Shown: positions 1-8,759, counted from the first letter of the stretch. The stretch: DNA of 64,000 bases from Kribbella sp. CA-293567 (GCF_027627575.1 NZ_CP114065.1:6572001-6636000), one strand, 5' to 3'. Notes: generated by a model from the letters alone, not told the origin. Made by a program: numbers and translations.

Positions 1-411
1 GACTACGTGCACGACCCGGTGAGCAACAACGGCAACGGCATCGAACTGACCCCGGACGGCCGCAACCTGATCATCGTGCAGTCCGCGACCGGCTTCCTGT
101 TCCGCGTCGATCCCCGCACCGGCGTCACCCGCAAGCTCGAGCTGGGCGGCGCGGTGATGACGAACGGCGACGGGCTGCTCCGCAGCAAGGACACCCTGTA
201 CGTCGTCCAGAACCGGCTCAACAAGATCGCCGTGCTGGATCTCGACAACTCCGGCAGCAAGGGCCGGCTGGTTCGCGAGATCGCCAGCCCGGACTTCGAC
301 ATCCCGACCACGGCAGCCTTCTACCGGTCGCGGATCTACCTGCCGAACGCCCGCTTCAGCACCCCGCCGACGCCGACGACGGAGTACTGGGTGACCGCCG
401 TCCGGCGGTAG
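1..411 (+). CDS. SMP-30/gluconolactonase-like beta-propeller protein, 3' part only
   Basis: The frame is open from the first base, so the start lies outside the window; 136 residues remain. The segment NGNGIELTPDG resembles the N-G-I-x-L-(S/T)-P-D-G blade motif of SMP-30/gluconolactonase and strictosidine-synthase-like six-bladed propellers, and a second NGDGL motif follows about 45 residues later. These families are calcium-dependent lactonases or related hydrolases, often secreted. The substrate cannot be told from this fragment. It ends four bases before the stop of the convergent HU gene. Confidence 0.6.
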   Translation, partial: DYVHDPVSNNGNGIELTPDGRNLIIVQSATGFLFRVDPRTGVTRKLELGGAVMTNGDGLLRSKDTLYVVQNRLNKIAVLDLDNSGSKGRLVREIASPDFDIPTTAAFYRSRIYLPNARFSTPPTPTTEYWVTAVRR

Positions 412-415
412 CTCT

Positions 416-709
416 TCAGGAAACGGTGCGGAGGTCGCCTCGGGCAGCAGCCTTGAGGCGGCTTCCGCAGGACAGGCGAACCGAGTAGCCGGCCGGAATC
501 GAGAGCGGCTCACCGGTCTGCGGGTTGCGTCCGGTGCGCGGCGCGCGCATCACCCGCTCGATGCTCAGCAGGCCGGTCAGCGAGACCTTGTCGCCCTTGT
601 GCACCGCCTCGGTGACGACGTCACCCAGCGCGTCGAGCACCTTCTCGGCCTGGTTGCGCGGGATGCCCGCCTTCGTCGCCACGCCGGCGACCAGCTCGTT
701 GCGGTTCAC
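416..709 (-). CDS. HU-family DNA-binding protein
   Basis: This 97-residue protein starts MNRNELVAGVATKAG and contains the HU signature GRNPQTGEPLSIPA in the DNA-clasping beta arm. HU is an abundant nucleoid protein that bends DNA as a dimer. I chose the GTG start at 709 because a clear TGAGGAGAACC ribosome site precedes it and because HU proteins begin exactly here; the frame stays open further upstream but without family similarity. It lacks the long lysine/alanine-rich tail of the mycobacterial HupB type, so it is the short form. Confidence 0.93.
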   Translation of the reverse strand: MNRNELVAGVATKAGIPRNQAEKVLDALGDVVTEAVHKGDKVSLTGLLSIERVMRAPRTGRNPQTGEPLSIPAGYSVRLSCGSRLKAAARGDLRTVS

Positions 710-1011
710 GGTTCTCCTCAGCTTCGCGCCGCCGGACGGCACCCCATCCACCGTCCGGTCGATCCTCGAAAACCTTAACCGAAATGAATGTCGTTAGCGA
801 GAACGATCTCAAAATCTGGGGAAAACCCGCGTCACCCCGCGTTCACCGGCCGATCAGGAGCCGCCACGCACGTTTCGGCGGATCGGTTCGATCAGCGGGC
901 CAAGATCATCCTTTCGATCGAGGCCGGCCGGTACCGCGGTCTGAAAGTGTGGGGTGAAGACCCTTCGCGGGACTGACGCGCGATCGGCCCCCGGGCCGAT
1001 ACCTTCGTTCC
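710..1011. other. Divergent intergenic region between HU and LCP genes
   Basis: About 300 bases separate two divergently transcribed genes and must hold both promoters. It includes an AT-richer stretch around 775-830 on the HU side. I see no RNA gene, convincing terminator or clean palindrome, and I cannot assign promoter hexamers with confidence. Confidence 0.5.
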
Positions 1012-2025
1012 ATGAGCCAACCGCAGTCCATCGACCCGCGCTACGTGAGCCGGGCGCCCGTGCGGCCGAAGAAGCGGCGCAACTGGTTCGGCCGGATCAT
1101 CGGACTGATCGTCCTGTTGTTCGTGCTGAGCCTGATCTGCATCCCGCTGTTCGCCTGGGGCAAGATCAACAAGGTCGACGCCTTCCCGACGGGTGACCGG
1201 CCGGCCGAGACGCCGGGGACGACGTACCTGCTGGTCGGGTCCGACAGCCGCGAGGGCCTGACCCGCGCCGAGCGCGCCAAGCTGCACACCGGCAAGGCGG
1301 GCGGCCGGCGGACCGACTCGATCCTGCTGCTGCACGTGCCGGAGTCCGGCCCGACCGCGCTGATCAGCCTGCCGCGGGACTCCTACGTGCCGATTCCCGG
1401 CCACGGCCGGAACAAGCTCAACGCGGCGTTCGCGTTCGGCGGCCAGCAACTGCTGATCCAGACCATCGAGAACGTCTCCGGCCTGCGCGTCGACCACTAC
1501 GTCGAGATCGGTTTCGGCGGCTTCGCCTCGATCGTGGACAGCCTCGGCGGGATCAACATGTGCTTGCCCAAGGCAATCAAAGACGAGAAGGCGCACATCG
1601 ACCTGCCGAAGGGTTGCCAGGACCTGGACGGCCCGACCGCGCTGGGCTACGTGCGGGCCCGGTACTTCGATCCGTCCGGCGACCTCGGCCGGGTCCAGCG
1701 GCAGCGCGAGATGATCGGCGCGATCGCGAACAAGGCCGTCTCACCGGGCACCTTCGTGAACCCGTTCCGCTTCTACCAGCTCAGCACCGCCGGTGCCGAG
1801 GCGCTCACCATCGACTCCGACATGGGCCCGTTCACGCTGCTCAGGTTCGCTCGCGGGATGAAGGCGGTCTCCGCCGGTGGTGACGGGGTCACGCTGACCG
1901 TGCCGATCTCCGACAGCAGCCTGAGCACCTCGCACGGCTCGGCCGTGAAGTGGAACACCAAGCAGGCCACAGCGCTCTTCAAGAGCCTGAAGGAAGACAA
2001 CACCACCGGTCTGAAGAGCAGCTAG
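1012..2025 (+). CDS. LytR-CpsA-Psr (LCP) family cell-wall ligase
   Basis: This 337-residue type II membrane protein has a basic cytoplasmic tail, one transmembrane helix at about residues 28-49, then the extracellular LCP domain. Family motifs are visible: GSDSR at 76-80, RRTDS at 99-103, LPRDSY at 120-125 and NKLNAAF at 134-140, which hold the arginines and aspartates that bind the polyprenyl pyrophosphate headgroup and metal. LCP enzymes attach polymers such as arabinogalactan or teichoic-type glycans to peptidoglycan. The natural acceptor and donor here are unknown. Its stop overlaps the start of the next gene (TAGTG). Confidence 0.92.
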   Translation: MSQPQSIDPRYVSRAPVRPKKRRNWFGRIIGLIVLLFVLSLICIPLFAWGKINKVDAFPTGDRPAETPGTTYLLVGSDSREGLTRAERAKLHTGKAGGRRTDSILLLHVPESGPTALISLPRDSYVPIPGHGRNKLNAAFAFGGQQLLIQTIENVSGLRVDHYVEIGFGGFASIVDSLGGINMCLPKAIKDEKAHIDLPKGCQDLDGPTALGYVRARYFDPSGDLGRVQRQREMIGAIANKAVSPGTFVNPFRFYQLSTAGAEALTIDSDMGPFTLLRFARGMKAVSAGGDGVTLTVPISDSSLSTSHGSAVKWNTKQATALFKSLKEDNTTGLKSS

Positions 2026-2843
2026 TGCTCACCTTGGTTCACCTGATGGTGAGCCTGGGGATGCTGGTGATCGTCCCACTCGGGTTGAGTCTGGTGCAGG
2101 TGCCAGGCGGTACTACGGCCCGTCGCTGGTGGCTCGCCGCGGCTGTGCCAGGGGTCTTGTCCCTCTGGCTCGGCCGCGGCCCGCTGTCGGTCACTCTGGC
2201 GAGCATCTACCTGGCAGGCACGCTAGTACTCGTTGGCCTGGCCACTGCAGACCTGGTACGCCGGAGGCGTCTCCGCGCGCGGGAGGTCGCGCTCTACACA
2301 GCACTGGTGACACCGGCGATCGCCGCGCTGGCGCTGGTGGCCGAGCGCTCGTCGTACGAGCTGTTCGGCTTCAACCTCACAGTGCTGTCGCTGACCGTCG
2401 CCCATTTCCACTTCGCCGGCTTCGCCGCAGCACTGGTCGCGTGTCTGGTAGTGGAGTCGGATAGCGACCGCGCTACGACCGCTGCGGCTGTCAGTGTGCC
2501 GCTGGGTACTGGGATCGTGCTGCTGGGCTTCTTCCTCGGCGACCCGGTCGAGTTGCTGGGCGCCGCAGTACTGACGGCCGGGATGTGGCTGGTCGGCTGG
2601 GCCATGTGGCGCCGGTCGCGAACCGCTGAGCGGGTGCCGAAGGTGCTACTGGTCATCTCGGCAGGCACGCTCGTTGTCACGATGCTGCTGGCGCTTAGTT
2701 GGGCACTAGGGCATGTAGCGGCAACGCCGTACCTGCCGTTGCGCTGGATGGTTGCTACACATGGAGTGGCGAACGCACTCGGCTTCGCTCTGTGTGGGCT
2801 GCTGGCCTGGCGCCTACTGAAGGAGTCAGATGAAGCTAGATGA
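2025..2843 (+). CDS. YndJ-like polytopic membrane protein
   Basis: This protein of about 272 residues consists almost entirely of hydrophobic segments, with roughly eight helices, and resembles the YndJ family first named in Bacillus. Its biochemical role is unknown. The GTG start overlaps the stop of the LCP gene; an in-frame ATG at 2046 is an alternative. It overlaps the DUF1990 gene behind it by 14 bases, and co-occurrence of YndJ with DUF1990 proteins supports both calls. Codon use is less G/C-biased than in its neighbours, with many GTA, CTA and ACA codons. Confidence 0.7.
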   Translation: MLTLVHLMVSLGMLVIVPLGLSLVQVPGGTTARRWWLAAAVPGVLSLWLGRGPLSVTLASIYLAGTLVLVGLATADLVRRRRLRAREVALYTALVTPAIAALALVAERSSYELFGFNLTVLSLTVAHFHFAGFAAALVACLVVESDSDRATTAAAVSVPLGTGIVLLGFFLGDPVELLGAAVLTAGMWLVGWAMWRRSRTAERVPKVLLVISAGTLVVTMLLALSWALGHVAATPYLPLRWMVATHGVANALGFALCGLLAWRLLKESDEAR

Positions 2844-3354
2844 CCTGCGGGACCTCCGGTTCAGCTACGACGCAGTGGGCTCGACGCAGTACGACGAGAC
2901 GCCGCCCGGCTACCACCGCCTGGACCACCGCGTCCGGATCGGCAGCGGCGACGATGCCTTCCGCCGTGCGGGTGAGGCGCTGATGACGTGGCAGGCTCAC
3001 CGCGCGGCCGGCGTACCGGTGAAGGCGACGGACAGCCCGCTGGTGATTGGCACGAACTCGCTCGGTCGCCTCGGCGTCGGCGACTTCGGCCTGCCGGCTC
3101 CCTGCCGCGTGGTCTGGGTCGTCGACGAGCCGGACCGGACCGGCTTCGCCTACGGCACGCTGGCCGGCCACCCGCAGGAAGGCGAGGAGTCCATGGTGGT
3201 GACCCGTGAACCCGACGGCATCTACTACACGATCCGCGCCTACAGTCGCGGCGGCACCTGGTACTCCCGACTCGGCGGCCCACTCACCCGCCGAGCCCAG
3301 CTACTCGTGGCCAAGCACTACGCCAAGGCCCTCCAACGCCTCGCCAGCGCATGA
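2830..3354 (+). CDS. DUF1990 (UPF0548) family protein, copy 1
   Basis: This 174-residue protein begins MKLDDLRDLRFSYDAVGSTQ and matches the DUF1990/UPF0548 fold class, in which the motif G(S/T)..YDETPPGY is followed by a conserved RIGSG segment. No enzymatic function has been established. It is translationally coupled to both neighbours by short overlaps and is followed immediately by a close paralogue, so the pair is a recent tandem duplication. Confidence 0.82.
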   Translation: MKLDDLRDLRFSYDAVGSTQYDETPPGYHRLDHRVRIGSGDDAFRRAGEALMTWQAHRAAGVPVKATDSPLVIGTNSLGRLGVGDFGLPAPCRVVWVVDEPDRTGFAYGTLAGHPQEGEESMVVTREPDGIYYTIRAYSRGGTWYSRLGGPLTRRAQLLVAKHYAKALQRLASA

Positions 3355-3875
3355 AGCTGGAAGACCTGCGTCATCGGCGGTTCAGCTACGACGTCGTCGG
3401 TTCGACCCGGTACGACGAGACGCCGCCCGGCTACCACCGCCTGGACCACCGCGTCCGGATCGGCAGCGGCGACGACGTCTTCCGCCGTGCCGGTGAAGCG
3501 CTGATGACGTGGCGGATGCATACCAAAGCCGGTGTGCGGATCAAGGCGACCGACACTCCGGCCGTGATCGGCGCCAACTCGCTGGGACGCGTAGGAGTCG
3601 GCTCACTGGGCTTGGCGGTGATTTGCCGAGTGGTGTGGGTGGTGGATGAGCCGGACCGGATCGGCTTCGCCTACGGAACCTTGGAAGGGCATCCGGAGGC
3701 AGGCGAGGAGTCCTTTGTCGTCACCCGTGAACCGGATGGCATCTACTTCACCGTTCGCGCCTACAGCCGGGCCGGCACCTGGTACGCCAGCCTGGGCGGC
3801 CCGGTCACTCGTGCTGTCCAGACCCGCTTCGCTCAACGCTATGCCAAAGCCCTTCAGCGCCTCGCCAACCACTGA
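3351..3875 (+). CDS. DUF1990 (UPF0548) family protein, copy 2
   Basis: This is a second 174-residue DUF1990 protein whose ATG overlaps the stop of copy 1. The first 45 residues are nearly identical to copy 1, including the same nucleotide stretch for YDETPPGYHRLDHRVRIGSG, while the middle and C-terminus have diverged. The near-identical DNA in that part suggests recent duplication or gene conversion. Function is unknown. Confidence 0.82.
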   Translation: MKLEDLRHRRFSYDVVGSTRYDETPPGYHRLDHRVRIGSGDDVFRRAGEALMTWRMHTKAGVRIKATDTPAVIGANSLGRVGVGSLGLAVICRVVWVVDEPDRIGFAYGTLEGHPEAGEESFVVTREPDGIYFTVRAYSRAGTWYASLGGPVTRAVQTRFAQRYAKALQRLANH

Positions 3876-3941
3876 GTGGACTGCAGAAGGCAGGGCCGAT
3901 TGGATCTGTCTCGGCCGGTTCCGGCTTCATAGCCTCGGCGT

Positions 3942-4391
3942 ATGAGCGAAGTACGCGCAGCGACCACAGCAGACATCCCGCAGTTGATCGACGCCTACGG
4001 CTGGTTGTTCGAGCCGCCGGGGGCGAAGCCGGCCGCGTGGGATCCGGTGGTGGCGGCAGACCGGTTGGAGCGGACGATCAGCGGGCCGCGCAGCGGAGTA
4101 CTGGTTGCTGTCGAGGACGAGACCGTCGTCGGATTCGGTACGACGTACCTGGACATCGAGTCGGTGCGGTTCGGGCAGCGGTGCTGGGTGGAAGACCTGG
4201 CGGTCGACCCCTCGCAGCGGTCCGGCGGCATCGGAGCGGCCTTGCTGGCGGCGGCTCGCGCATGGGCCAAGGACAACGGCGCGACCCATCTCGAGCTCGA
4301 CTCCTCGACGGCGCGGACCGACGCGCACAGGTTCTACCACCGGCACGAGCCGAGCAGCCAGTCGCTCAACTTCGGGTGGGAGACCGCCTGA
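3942..4391 (+). CDS. GNAT family N-acetyltransferase
   Basis: This 149-residue protein has the GNAT core: a central strand ending CWVEDLAVDP followed by the acetyl-CoA pyrophosphate loop QRSGGIGAAL (motif A), and a C-terminal segment HLELDSSTARTDAHRFY typical of motif B. Such enzymes transfer acetyl from acetyl-CoA to an amine; the substrate is not predictable. It stands alone and is followed 20 bases later by a strong terminator hairpin. Confidence 0.88.
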   Translation: MSEVRAATTADIPQLIDAYGWLFEPPGAKPAAWDPVVAADRLERTISGPRSGVLVAVEDETVVGFGTTYLDIESVRFGQRCWVEDLAVDPSQRSGGIGAALLAAARAWAKDNGATHLELDSSTARTDAHRFYHRHEPSSQSLNFGWETA

Positions 4392-4411
4392 TCTGCGTCG
4401 GACAACGCAAA

Positions 4412-4443
4412 GGCCCCGCGAGAGCTCATACCTCTGCGGGGCC
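4412..4443 (+). terminator. Rho-independent-type terminator hairpin
   Basis: A perfect 8-bp stem GGCCCCGC/GCGGGGCC closes a 16-base loop just after the acetyltransferase stop. The flanking AAA and TTT runs extend the pairing. It isolates the preceding gene from the uracil-DNA glycosylase gene. Confidence 0.75.
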
Positions 4444-4516
4444 GGAAACCTTTCTACCCAACCGCGTCGGCCGGTGGGGCGTTCGACACGCGAACAGTGA
4501 GTGACATCATGTCCGG

Positions 4517-5194
4517 GTGAGTCCCAAGACCTTGAACGACCTGGTGGCGCCCGACTGGGCCAAGGCCCTGTCCCCGGTGGAAGAGACCGTCTCCCGGATG
4601 GGTGAGTTCCTGCGCGGCGAGATCGCCGCCGGCCGGCCGTACCTGCCCGCCGGCGAGAACGTCCTGCGCGCGTTCCAGCAGCCGCTGAACGACGTGAAGG
4701 TGCTGATCGTCGGCCAGGATCCCTACCCGACTCCTGGGCATCCGGTCGGCCTGAGCTTCTCGGTCGCCCCCGACGTGCGCCCGATCCCGCGCAGCCTGCA
4801 GAACATCTACCGCGAACTGATGGCCGACCTCGGCGTACCGGCTCCCTCGAACGGTGACCTGACCCCCTGGGCCGAGCAGGGCGTGCTGATGCTCAACAGA
4901 GTGCTCACCGTCCAGCCGGGCAAGTCCGCCTCGCACAAGGGCAAGGGCTGGGAGGCAGTCACCGAACAGGCCATCCATGCTCTCGTCGAGCGCGGTGGCC
5001 CGCTGGTGGCGATCCTCTGGGGCCGGGACGCGCAGACACTCAAGCCGATGCTCGGCAGTACGCCGTACGTCGAGAGCGTCCACCCGAGCCCCATGTCGGC
5101 CGACCGCGGGTTCTTCGGCTCCAAGCCGTTCAGCCGGGTCAACGACCTGCTGGTGCAGCAGGGCGGCACTCCTATCGACTGGCGGCTTCCCTAG
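4517..5194 (+). CDS. ung: Uracil-DNA glycosylase (family 1)
   Basis: This 225-residue enzyme removes uracil from DNA to start base-excision repair. Family-1 motifs are all present: GQDPYP at 66-71 with catalytic Asp68, GLSFSV at 78-83, MLNRVLTV at 125-132 with the uracil-reading Asn, HPSPMS at 189-194 with catalytic His189, and FFGSKPFS after it. The start is GTG. Its last 23 bases overlap the end of the convergent ABC transporter gene. Confidence 0.96.
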   Translation: MSPKTLNDLVAPDWAKALSPVEETVSRMGEFLRGEIAAGRPYLPAGENVLRAFQQPLNDVKVLIVGQDPYPTPGHPVGLSFSVAPDVRPIPRSLQNIYRELMADLGVPAPSNGDLTPWAEQGVLMLNRVLTVQPGKSASHKGKGWEAVTEQAIHALVERGGPLVAILWGRDAQTLKPMLGSTPYVESVHPSPMSADRGFFGSKPFSRVNDLLVQQGGTPIDWRLP

Positions 5195-6941
5195 GAGTTC
5201 CCGTCCAGCTGTGCCAGAGCTGGCTGTAGCGACCGCCTGCAGCCAGCAACCCGTCGTGCGTACCCGACTCGACCACTTTCCCCTGGTCCAGTACGACGAT
5301 GCGATCCGCCTGCTGCGCCTGAGTGAGCCGGTGAGCCACCACCAGCGTCGTACGCCCCTCGGTGGCAGCTGCACTGGCCCGCTCCAGGTCGCGGGCGCCT
5401 GCGCTACCCGCTTCGGCCGTCGCCTCATCCAGTACTGCGAACGGCGGGTCGGCCAGCACCAGCCGGGCCAGTGCAATCTGCTGCGCCTGCGCACCCGTCA
5501 ACTGGTGGGCGTTCTCCCCCACCTGGCTCTCGAGCCCATCCGGCAAGGCACGCACCCATGCCAGCGCTCCCACTCGCTCCAGCGCGTTCTCGACCTCAGC
5601 AACGGTCGCTGAGGCCTTGGCCAGCCGTACATCCTCCAGCAGCGTCCCGGAGAACACGTGCACCTCTTGGCTGAGCAGCGCGACCTGCTGCTGAGTCCGG
5701 GTCTCGCCCAACGCGCGAATGTCCACCCCGCCCAGTAGCACAGTCCCAGCAGTAGGCATCAGTACGCCGGCCGCGATCGCCGCCAGCGTGGTCTTCCCGG
5801 CGCCACTCGCCCCGACCAGCGCCACGCGCTCACCCGGCTCGAACCGCAGTGACACGCCATCGACGACCAGCGGGCCGCCGCCGTACGAGTGCCCGATCCC
5901 CACCAGCTCCACCGAGGCGTCCGCCGGAGCAGGACCGGCAGGCGGTTCGACAGCTGCCTCAAGCTCCAGCACTCCGGCCAGTCGCGCCAGCCCGGCCCCA
6001 GCCGTCTGCACTTCGTCGAACTGCATCAGCAGCGCGCCGAGCGGGTTGAACAACCGGTGGAAGTAGAGCGCCGCGGCGGTCGTCGCGCCGATCGTCACCG
6101 CGTCCGCCCGGACCAGGAAGAAACCGGCCACCAGGATCGAGGTGAGTCCGACGAACTCGGCATGGTTGATCCGCGAGACGAACGAGCCGAAGAGCCTGAA
6201 GACGTTCAGCGAGAGATCCCGCGCCACCGCCGAGCGGTCCCCGATCCGCTCGAGCTGCGTCTCCTCCAACTGGTAGGCCCGAACCGTCCCGCTCCCCCGC
6301 AGCGAGGCGATGATCGCTTCGGACCGCTCGCCCATCGCGAGCCGTTCCTTGCGGTAGAAGGGCGCGGACCTCGGCAGGTACCAGCGGAGCGCCATCAGGT
6401 ACATCGGCAGCGCGAGCAGCCCGGCGAGCCCCAGCCGCCAGTCCAGGGCGAAGAGCCCTCCGACGGTCAGCACGATCGTCAGCGACGCCGCCAGCAGCAC
6501 CGGTCCGACCTCGGTCAACGCTGCCGCCACCGTGGCCACGTCGTCGCCGACTCGCGACAGCAGATCACCGGTGCGGATCCGGTCGAGCACCGGCGCCGGC
6601 AAGTGCAGCACTCGATCCAGCACCTGCTCCCGGATCCGCGCTAGCACGCTCTCGCCCACCCGCGCGATCAGCGTCACCCCCAGAGCAGTGAGTACGCCGC
6701 TGAGCAACGCCGCGCCACCGATCAGCACCACCACCCGGACAACAGCCGACCCCTCAGCACCGGTCGACACGTCGTCGACCAGCACGCCGAGGGCCCACGG
6801 CGCCACCAATCCGGCAGCGCTTCCCACAGTCACGACGACGGCCGCGACCAGCGACAGCACCTTCAGTCGCCGGATCTCCCGCCACAAGACGATCCAGGTG
6901 GCGCGCGTCCCAGCGATCGGCAGCAACTCGGACGTACTCAT
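5172..6941 (-). CDS. ABC exporter half-transporter with catalytic Walker motifs
   Basis: This 589-residue protein has an N-terminal membrane domain (about residues 25-310) and a C-terminal nucleotide-binding domain. The NBD has an intact Walker A GASGAGKT at 377-384, Q-loop Gln425, Walker B VLDEATA with Glu506 and H-loop His537, but a degraded signature, LTGAQ in place of LSGGQ, at 481-485. That is exactly the complement needed by its partner just upstream, whose Walker motifs are lost but whose signature is intact. The two genes overlap by four bases and very probably form one heterodimeric exporter. The substrate is unknown; an iron-box-like site upstream of the pair hints at siderophore or iron traffic. 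Confidence 0.92.
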   Translation of the reverse strand: MSTSELLPIAGTRATWIVLWREIRRLKVLSLVAAVVVTVGSAAGLVAPWALGVLVDDVSTGAEGSAVVRVVVLIGGAALLSGVLTALGVTLIARVGESVLARIREQVLDRVLHLPAPVLDRIRTGDLLSRVGDDVATVAAALTEVGPVLLAASLTIVLTVGGLFALDWRLGLAGLLALPMYLMALRWYLPRSAPFYRKERLAMGERSEAIIASLRGSGTVRAYQLEETQLERIGDRSAVARDLSLNVFRLFGSFVSRINHAEFVGLTSILVAGFFLVRADAVTIGATTAAALYFHRLFNPLGALLMQFDEVQTAGAGLARLAGVLELEAAVEPPAGPAPADASVELVGIGHSYGGGPLVVDGVSLRFEPGERVALVGASGAGKTTLAAIAAGVLMPTAGTVLLGGVDIRALGETRTQQQVALLSQEVHVFSGTLLEDVRLAKASATVAEVENALERVGALAWVRALPDGLESQVGENAHQLTGAQAQQIALARLVLADPPFAVLDEATAEAGSAGARDLERASAAATEGRTTLVVAHRLTQAQQADRIVVLDQGKVVESGTHDGLLAAGGRYSQLWHSWTGTPREAASR

Positions 6942-8641
6942 CGCAGTACCGCCTCCTGGTACGCCGGATCCGTCGCGGCCAGCTCCGCATGTCGTCCCTC
7001 TGCCACCACAACGCCGTCCGAGACGACCAGCACTCGATGCATCTTGCCCAGCAGGGCAGGGCTGCTGGTCAGCACCAGAGTCGCCAGCGTCGCGACGCCG
7101 CGCACCTCCGCGACTCCCTCGGCAAGCAACTCCTCGGTGACAGCGTCCACCGCAGTACTGGGGTCGTGCAGCACCAGCACTGGCGGCTCGGCCAGCAAGG
7201 CACGGGCCAAGCCGAGACGCTGGCGCTGGCCTCCGGACAGGGTGCGGCCTCGATCGGCCAGCGGGTGGTCGAGGCCGTCAGCGTGGGCCTCGACGACGTC
7301 AGTCGCCGCTGCTGCCCGCACTACGCGATCCAGTCGAGCAGTCTTGTCGGACCCGGCCAGGAGGTTCGATCGGAGCGTGCCTTCGAACAGATCCGTGTCG
7401 TGCTGCTCGACCAGGACGGAACGGCGTACCAGGTCGATGTCGAGCTCCTCGACCTCTGTTCCGCCGACCAGCACCCGACCGGAGTGCTCCGCGGCCCGGC
7501 CTGCAACGACCGTCAGCAAGGCGTCAGCGTCCCTCGGGTCGTAGCAGAGCACTCCGACGAGCTCACCGGCCTGCAGGGACAGGTCCAGCGACGACAAGGT
7601 CTTGTAGCCGACTCCCTCCAGCGCAAGCAGCGGCTTCGACGGATCCACGGTGGTAGAGGTCCCAGTGGTGATCGACCAGGGAGAAGCGAGCACTGAAGCC
7701 AAACGGCCCGCAGAAGCACGAGAGGTGGCGAGGACCTGGCCGCTGTAGCCGAGCAGCCCGACAGGCTCCGCGACGAACTGCGCTAGGCCGACCACTGTGA
7801 TCAGCTCACCGATCGTGATCCGCCCGTTCAACGCGAACCAGCCCGCGACACCTGCGACCGCCGCAAGAAGCAGTCCGCTCATTGCCGCTGTCACTCCGTC
7901 CTGCAGGCCGTTGGTGGAGGCCGCACGCAGGGTGGCCGTCAGTGTGGCCTGGCTGGACCGGCGGTAGCGCTCGGCGGCGTTGTGCTGCGCGCCGATACCG
8001 CGCAGTGTCCGCAGGCCGCCGACCAGGTCGGTGGCGAGGGCCGTAGTACTGGCGACTGCCTCCTGCTGTGACGACGTACGCCGAGTGAGCAGTGGCGACA
8101 AGGCCTGGAGGCCCAGTACCAGCAGGGGAACGCCGATCATCACGCCGATCCCGAGAGGCACGTCGACCAGCAGCAGCGCCACCGACGACACCGCGAGCGC
8201 GGTACTGCCGGCGAAGCCGAGCGCCACGGCACGGAGTACCAGGGACGCCTTCTCCGCGTCGGAGGTGGCGATCATCAACAGCTCACCCGACCGCAGACCG
8301 GTTCGGTGCCCCCGCGGATCCAGCACCCGGCGGGCGATCTCCAACCGCAGTTGATGCGTCTCGAACTCGATCGTGCGCATCACCTGCCACGCACCGGCCT
8401 TCCAGGCGTTCGACAGGACGGCGAACAACGCCAGCATCATCAGCACGCACCACAGCAGCGGCTCCAGCCGGCCGGTCGAGACCGCCTGGTCCACGAAGAT
8501 GCCGATCACCACCGGTACGGCGGCCTCGGTCGCCTGGTGCAACGACAGCAGCAGGATGCCGCCGGTCAACCGGCGGCGGTGTCTGCGGACCGCCCGCCGC
8601 ATCACGCTGCCTGCTGTGAACTCCACGGAAGCCTTCCCCAC
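6938..8641 (-). CDS. ABC exporter half-transporter with degenerate nucleotide-binding domain
   Basis: This 567-residue membrane-NBD fusion partners the gene behind it. Its signature LSGGQ (468-472) is perfect. However, the Walker A position (about 365-377) reads LCYDPRDADALL with no P-loop Gly/Lys, Walker B has HDPST with Pro494 in place of the catalytic Glu, and the H-loop His is replaced by Ser (LTSSP). It therefore contributes the signature to the working ATP site and the dead half of the other site, a known layout in heterodimeric exporters but here unusually extreme. The start is GTG at 8641, 31 bases from the iron-box-like element. Confidence 0.9.
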   Translation of the reverse strand: MGKASVEFTAGSVMRRAVRRHRRRLTGGILLLSLHQATEAAVPVVIGIFVDQAVSTGRLEPLLWCVLMMLALFAVLSNAWKAGAWQVMRTIEFETHQLRLEIARRVLDPRGHRTGLRSGELLMIATSDAEKASLVLRAVALGFAGSTALAVSSVALLLVDVPLGIGVMIGVPLLVLGLQALSPLLTRRTSSQQEAVASTTALATDLVGGLRTLRGIGAQHNAAERYRRSSQATLTATLRAASTNGLQDGVTAAMSGLLLAAVAGVAGWFALNGRITIGELITVVGLAQFVAEPVGLLGYSGQVLATSRASAGRLASVLASPWSITTGTSTTVDPSKPLLALEGVGYKTLSSLDLSLQAGELVGVLCYDPRDADALLTVVAGRAAEHSGRVLVGGTEVEELDIDLVRRSVLVEQHDTDLFEGTLRSNLLAGSDKTARLDRVVRAAAATDVVEAHADGLDHPLADRGRTLSGGQRQRLGLARALLAEPPVLVLHDPSTAVDAVTEELLAEGVAEVRGVATLATLVLTSSPALLGKMHRVLVVSDGVVVAEGRHAELAATDPAYQEAVLR

Positions 8642-8671
8642 TCGGGCGTCACCGCTCGCTTCGGCGACAAG

Positions 8672-8690
8672 TTAGCCCACCCTAACCTGA
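8672..8690 (-). promoter_or_regulatory. Candidate IdeR/DmdR iron box
   Basis: Read on the minus strand the 19 bases are TCAGGTTAGGGTGGGCTAA. They agree with the actinobacterial iron-box consensus (TTAGGTTAGGCTAACCTAA) at about 14 of 19 positions, with one half nearly perfect. The site sits 31 bases upstream of the ABC pair's GTG start, where an iron-dependent repressor would block transcription. Confidence 0.5.
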
Positions 8691-8719
8691 GGCGGAAGCA
8701 ACTCGTTCGGGCCGATCGA

Positions 8720-8749
8720 TTGACACCTGCCCGGCTCCGCCCGTACGGT
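8720..8749 (+). promoter_or_regulatory. Sigma-70-like promoter for the ROK regulator
   Basis: A perfect TTGACA at 8720-8725 is followed after 18 bases by TACGGT at 8744-8749, which fits the actinobacterial TANNNT -10. The predicted transcription start falls within the palindrome just downstream. Confidence 0.55.
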
Positions 8750-8759
8750 CTGGCGGTAA

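Noticed and set aside
1950..2024. Upstream extension of the YndJ-like gene into the LCP gene
   Set aside because: The frame is open but overlaps 75 bases of LCP coding sequence and has no hydrophobic or family character before the GTG at 2025.
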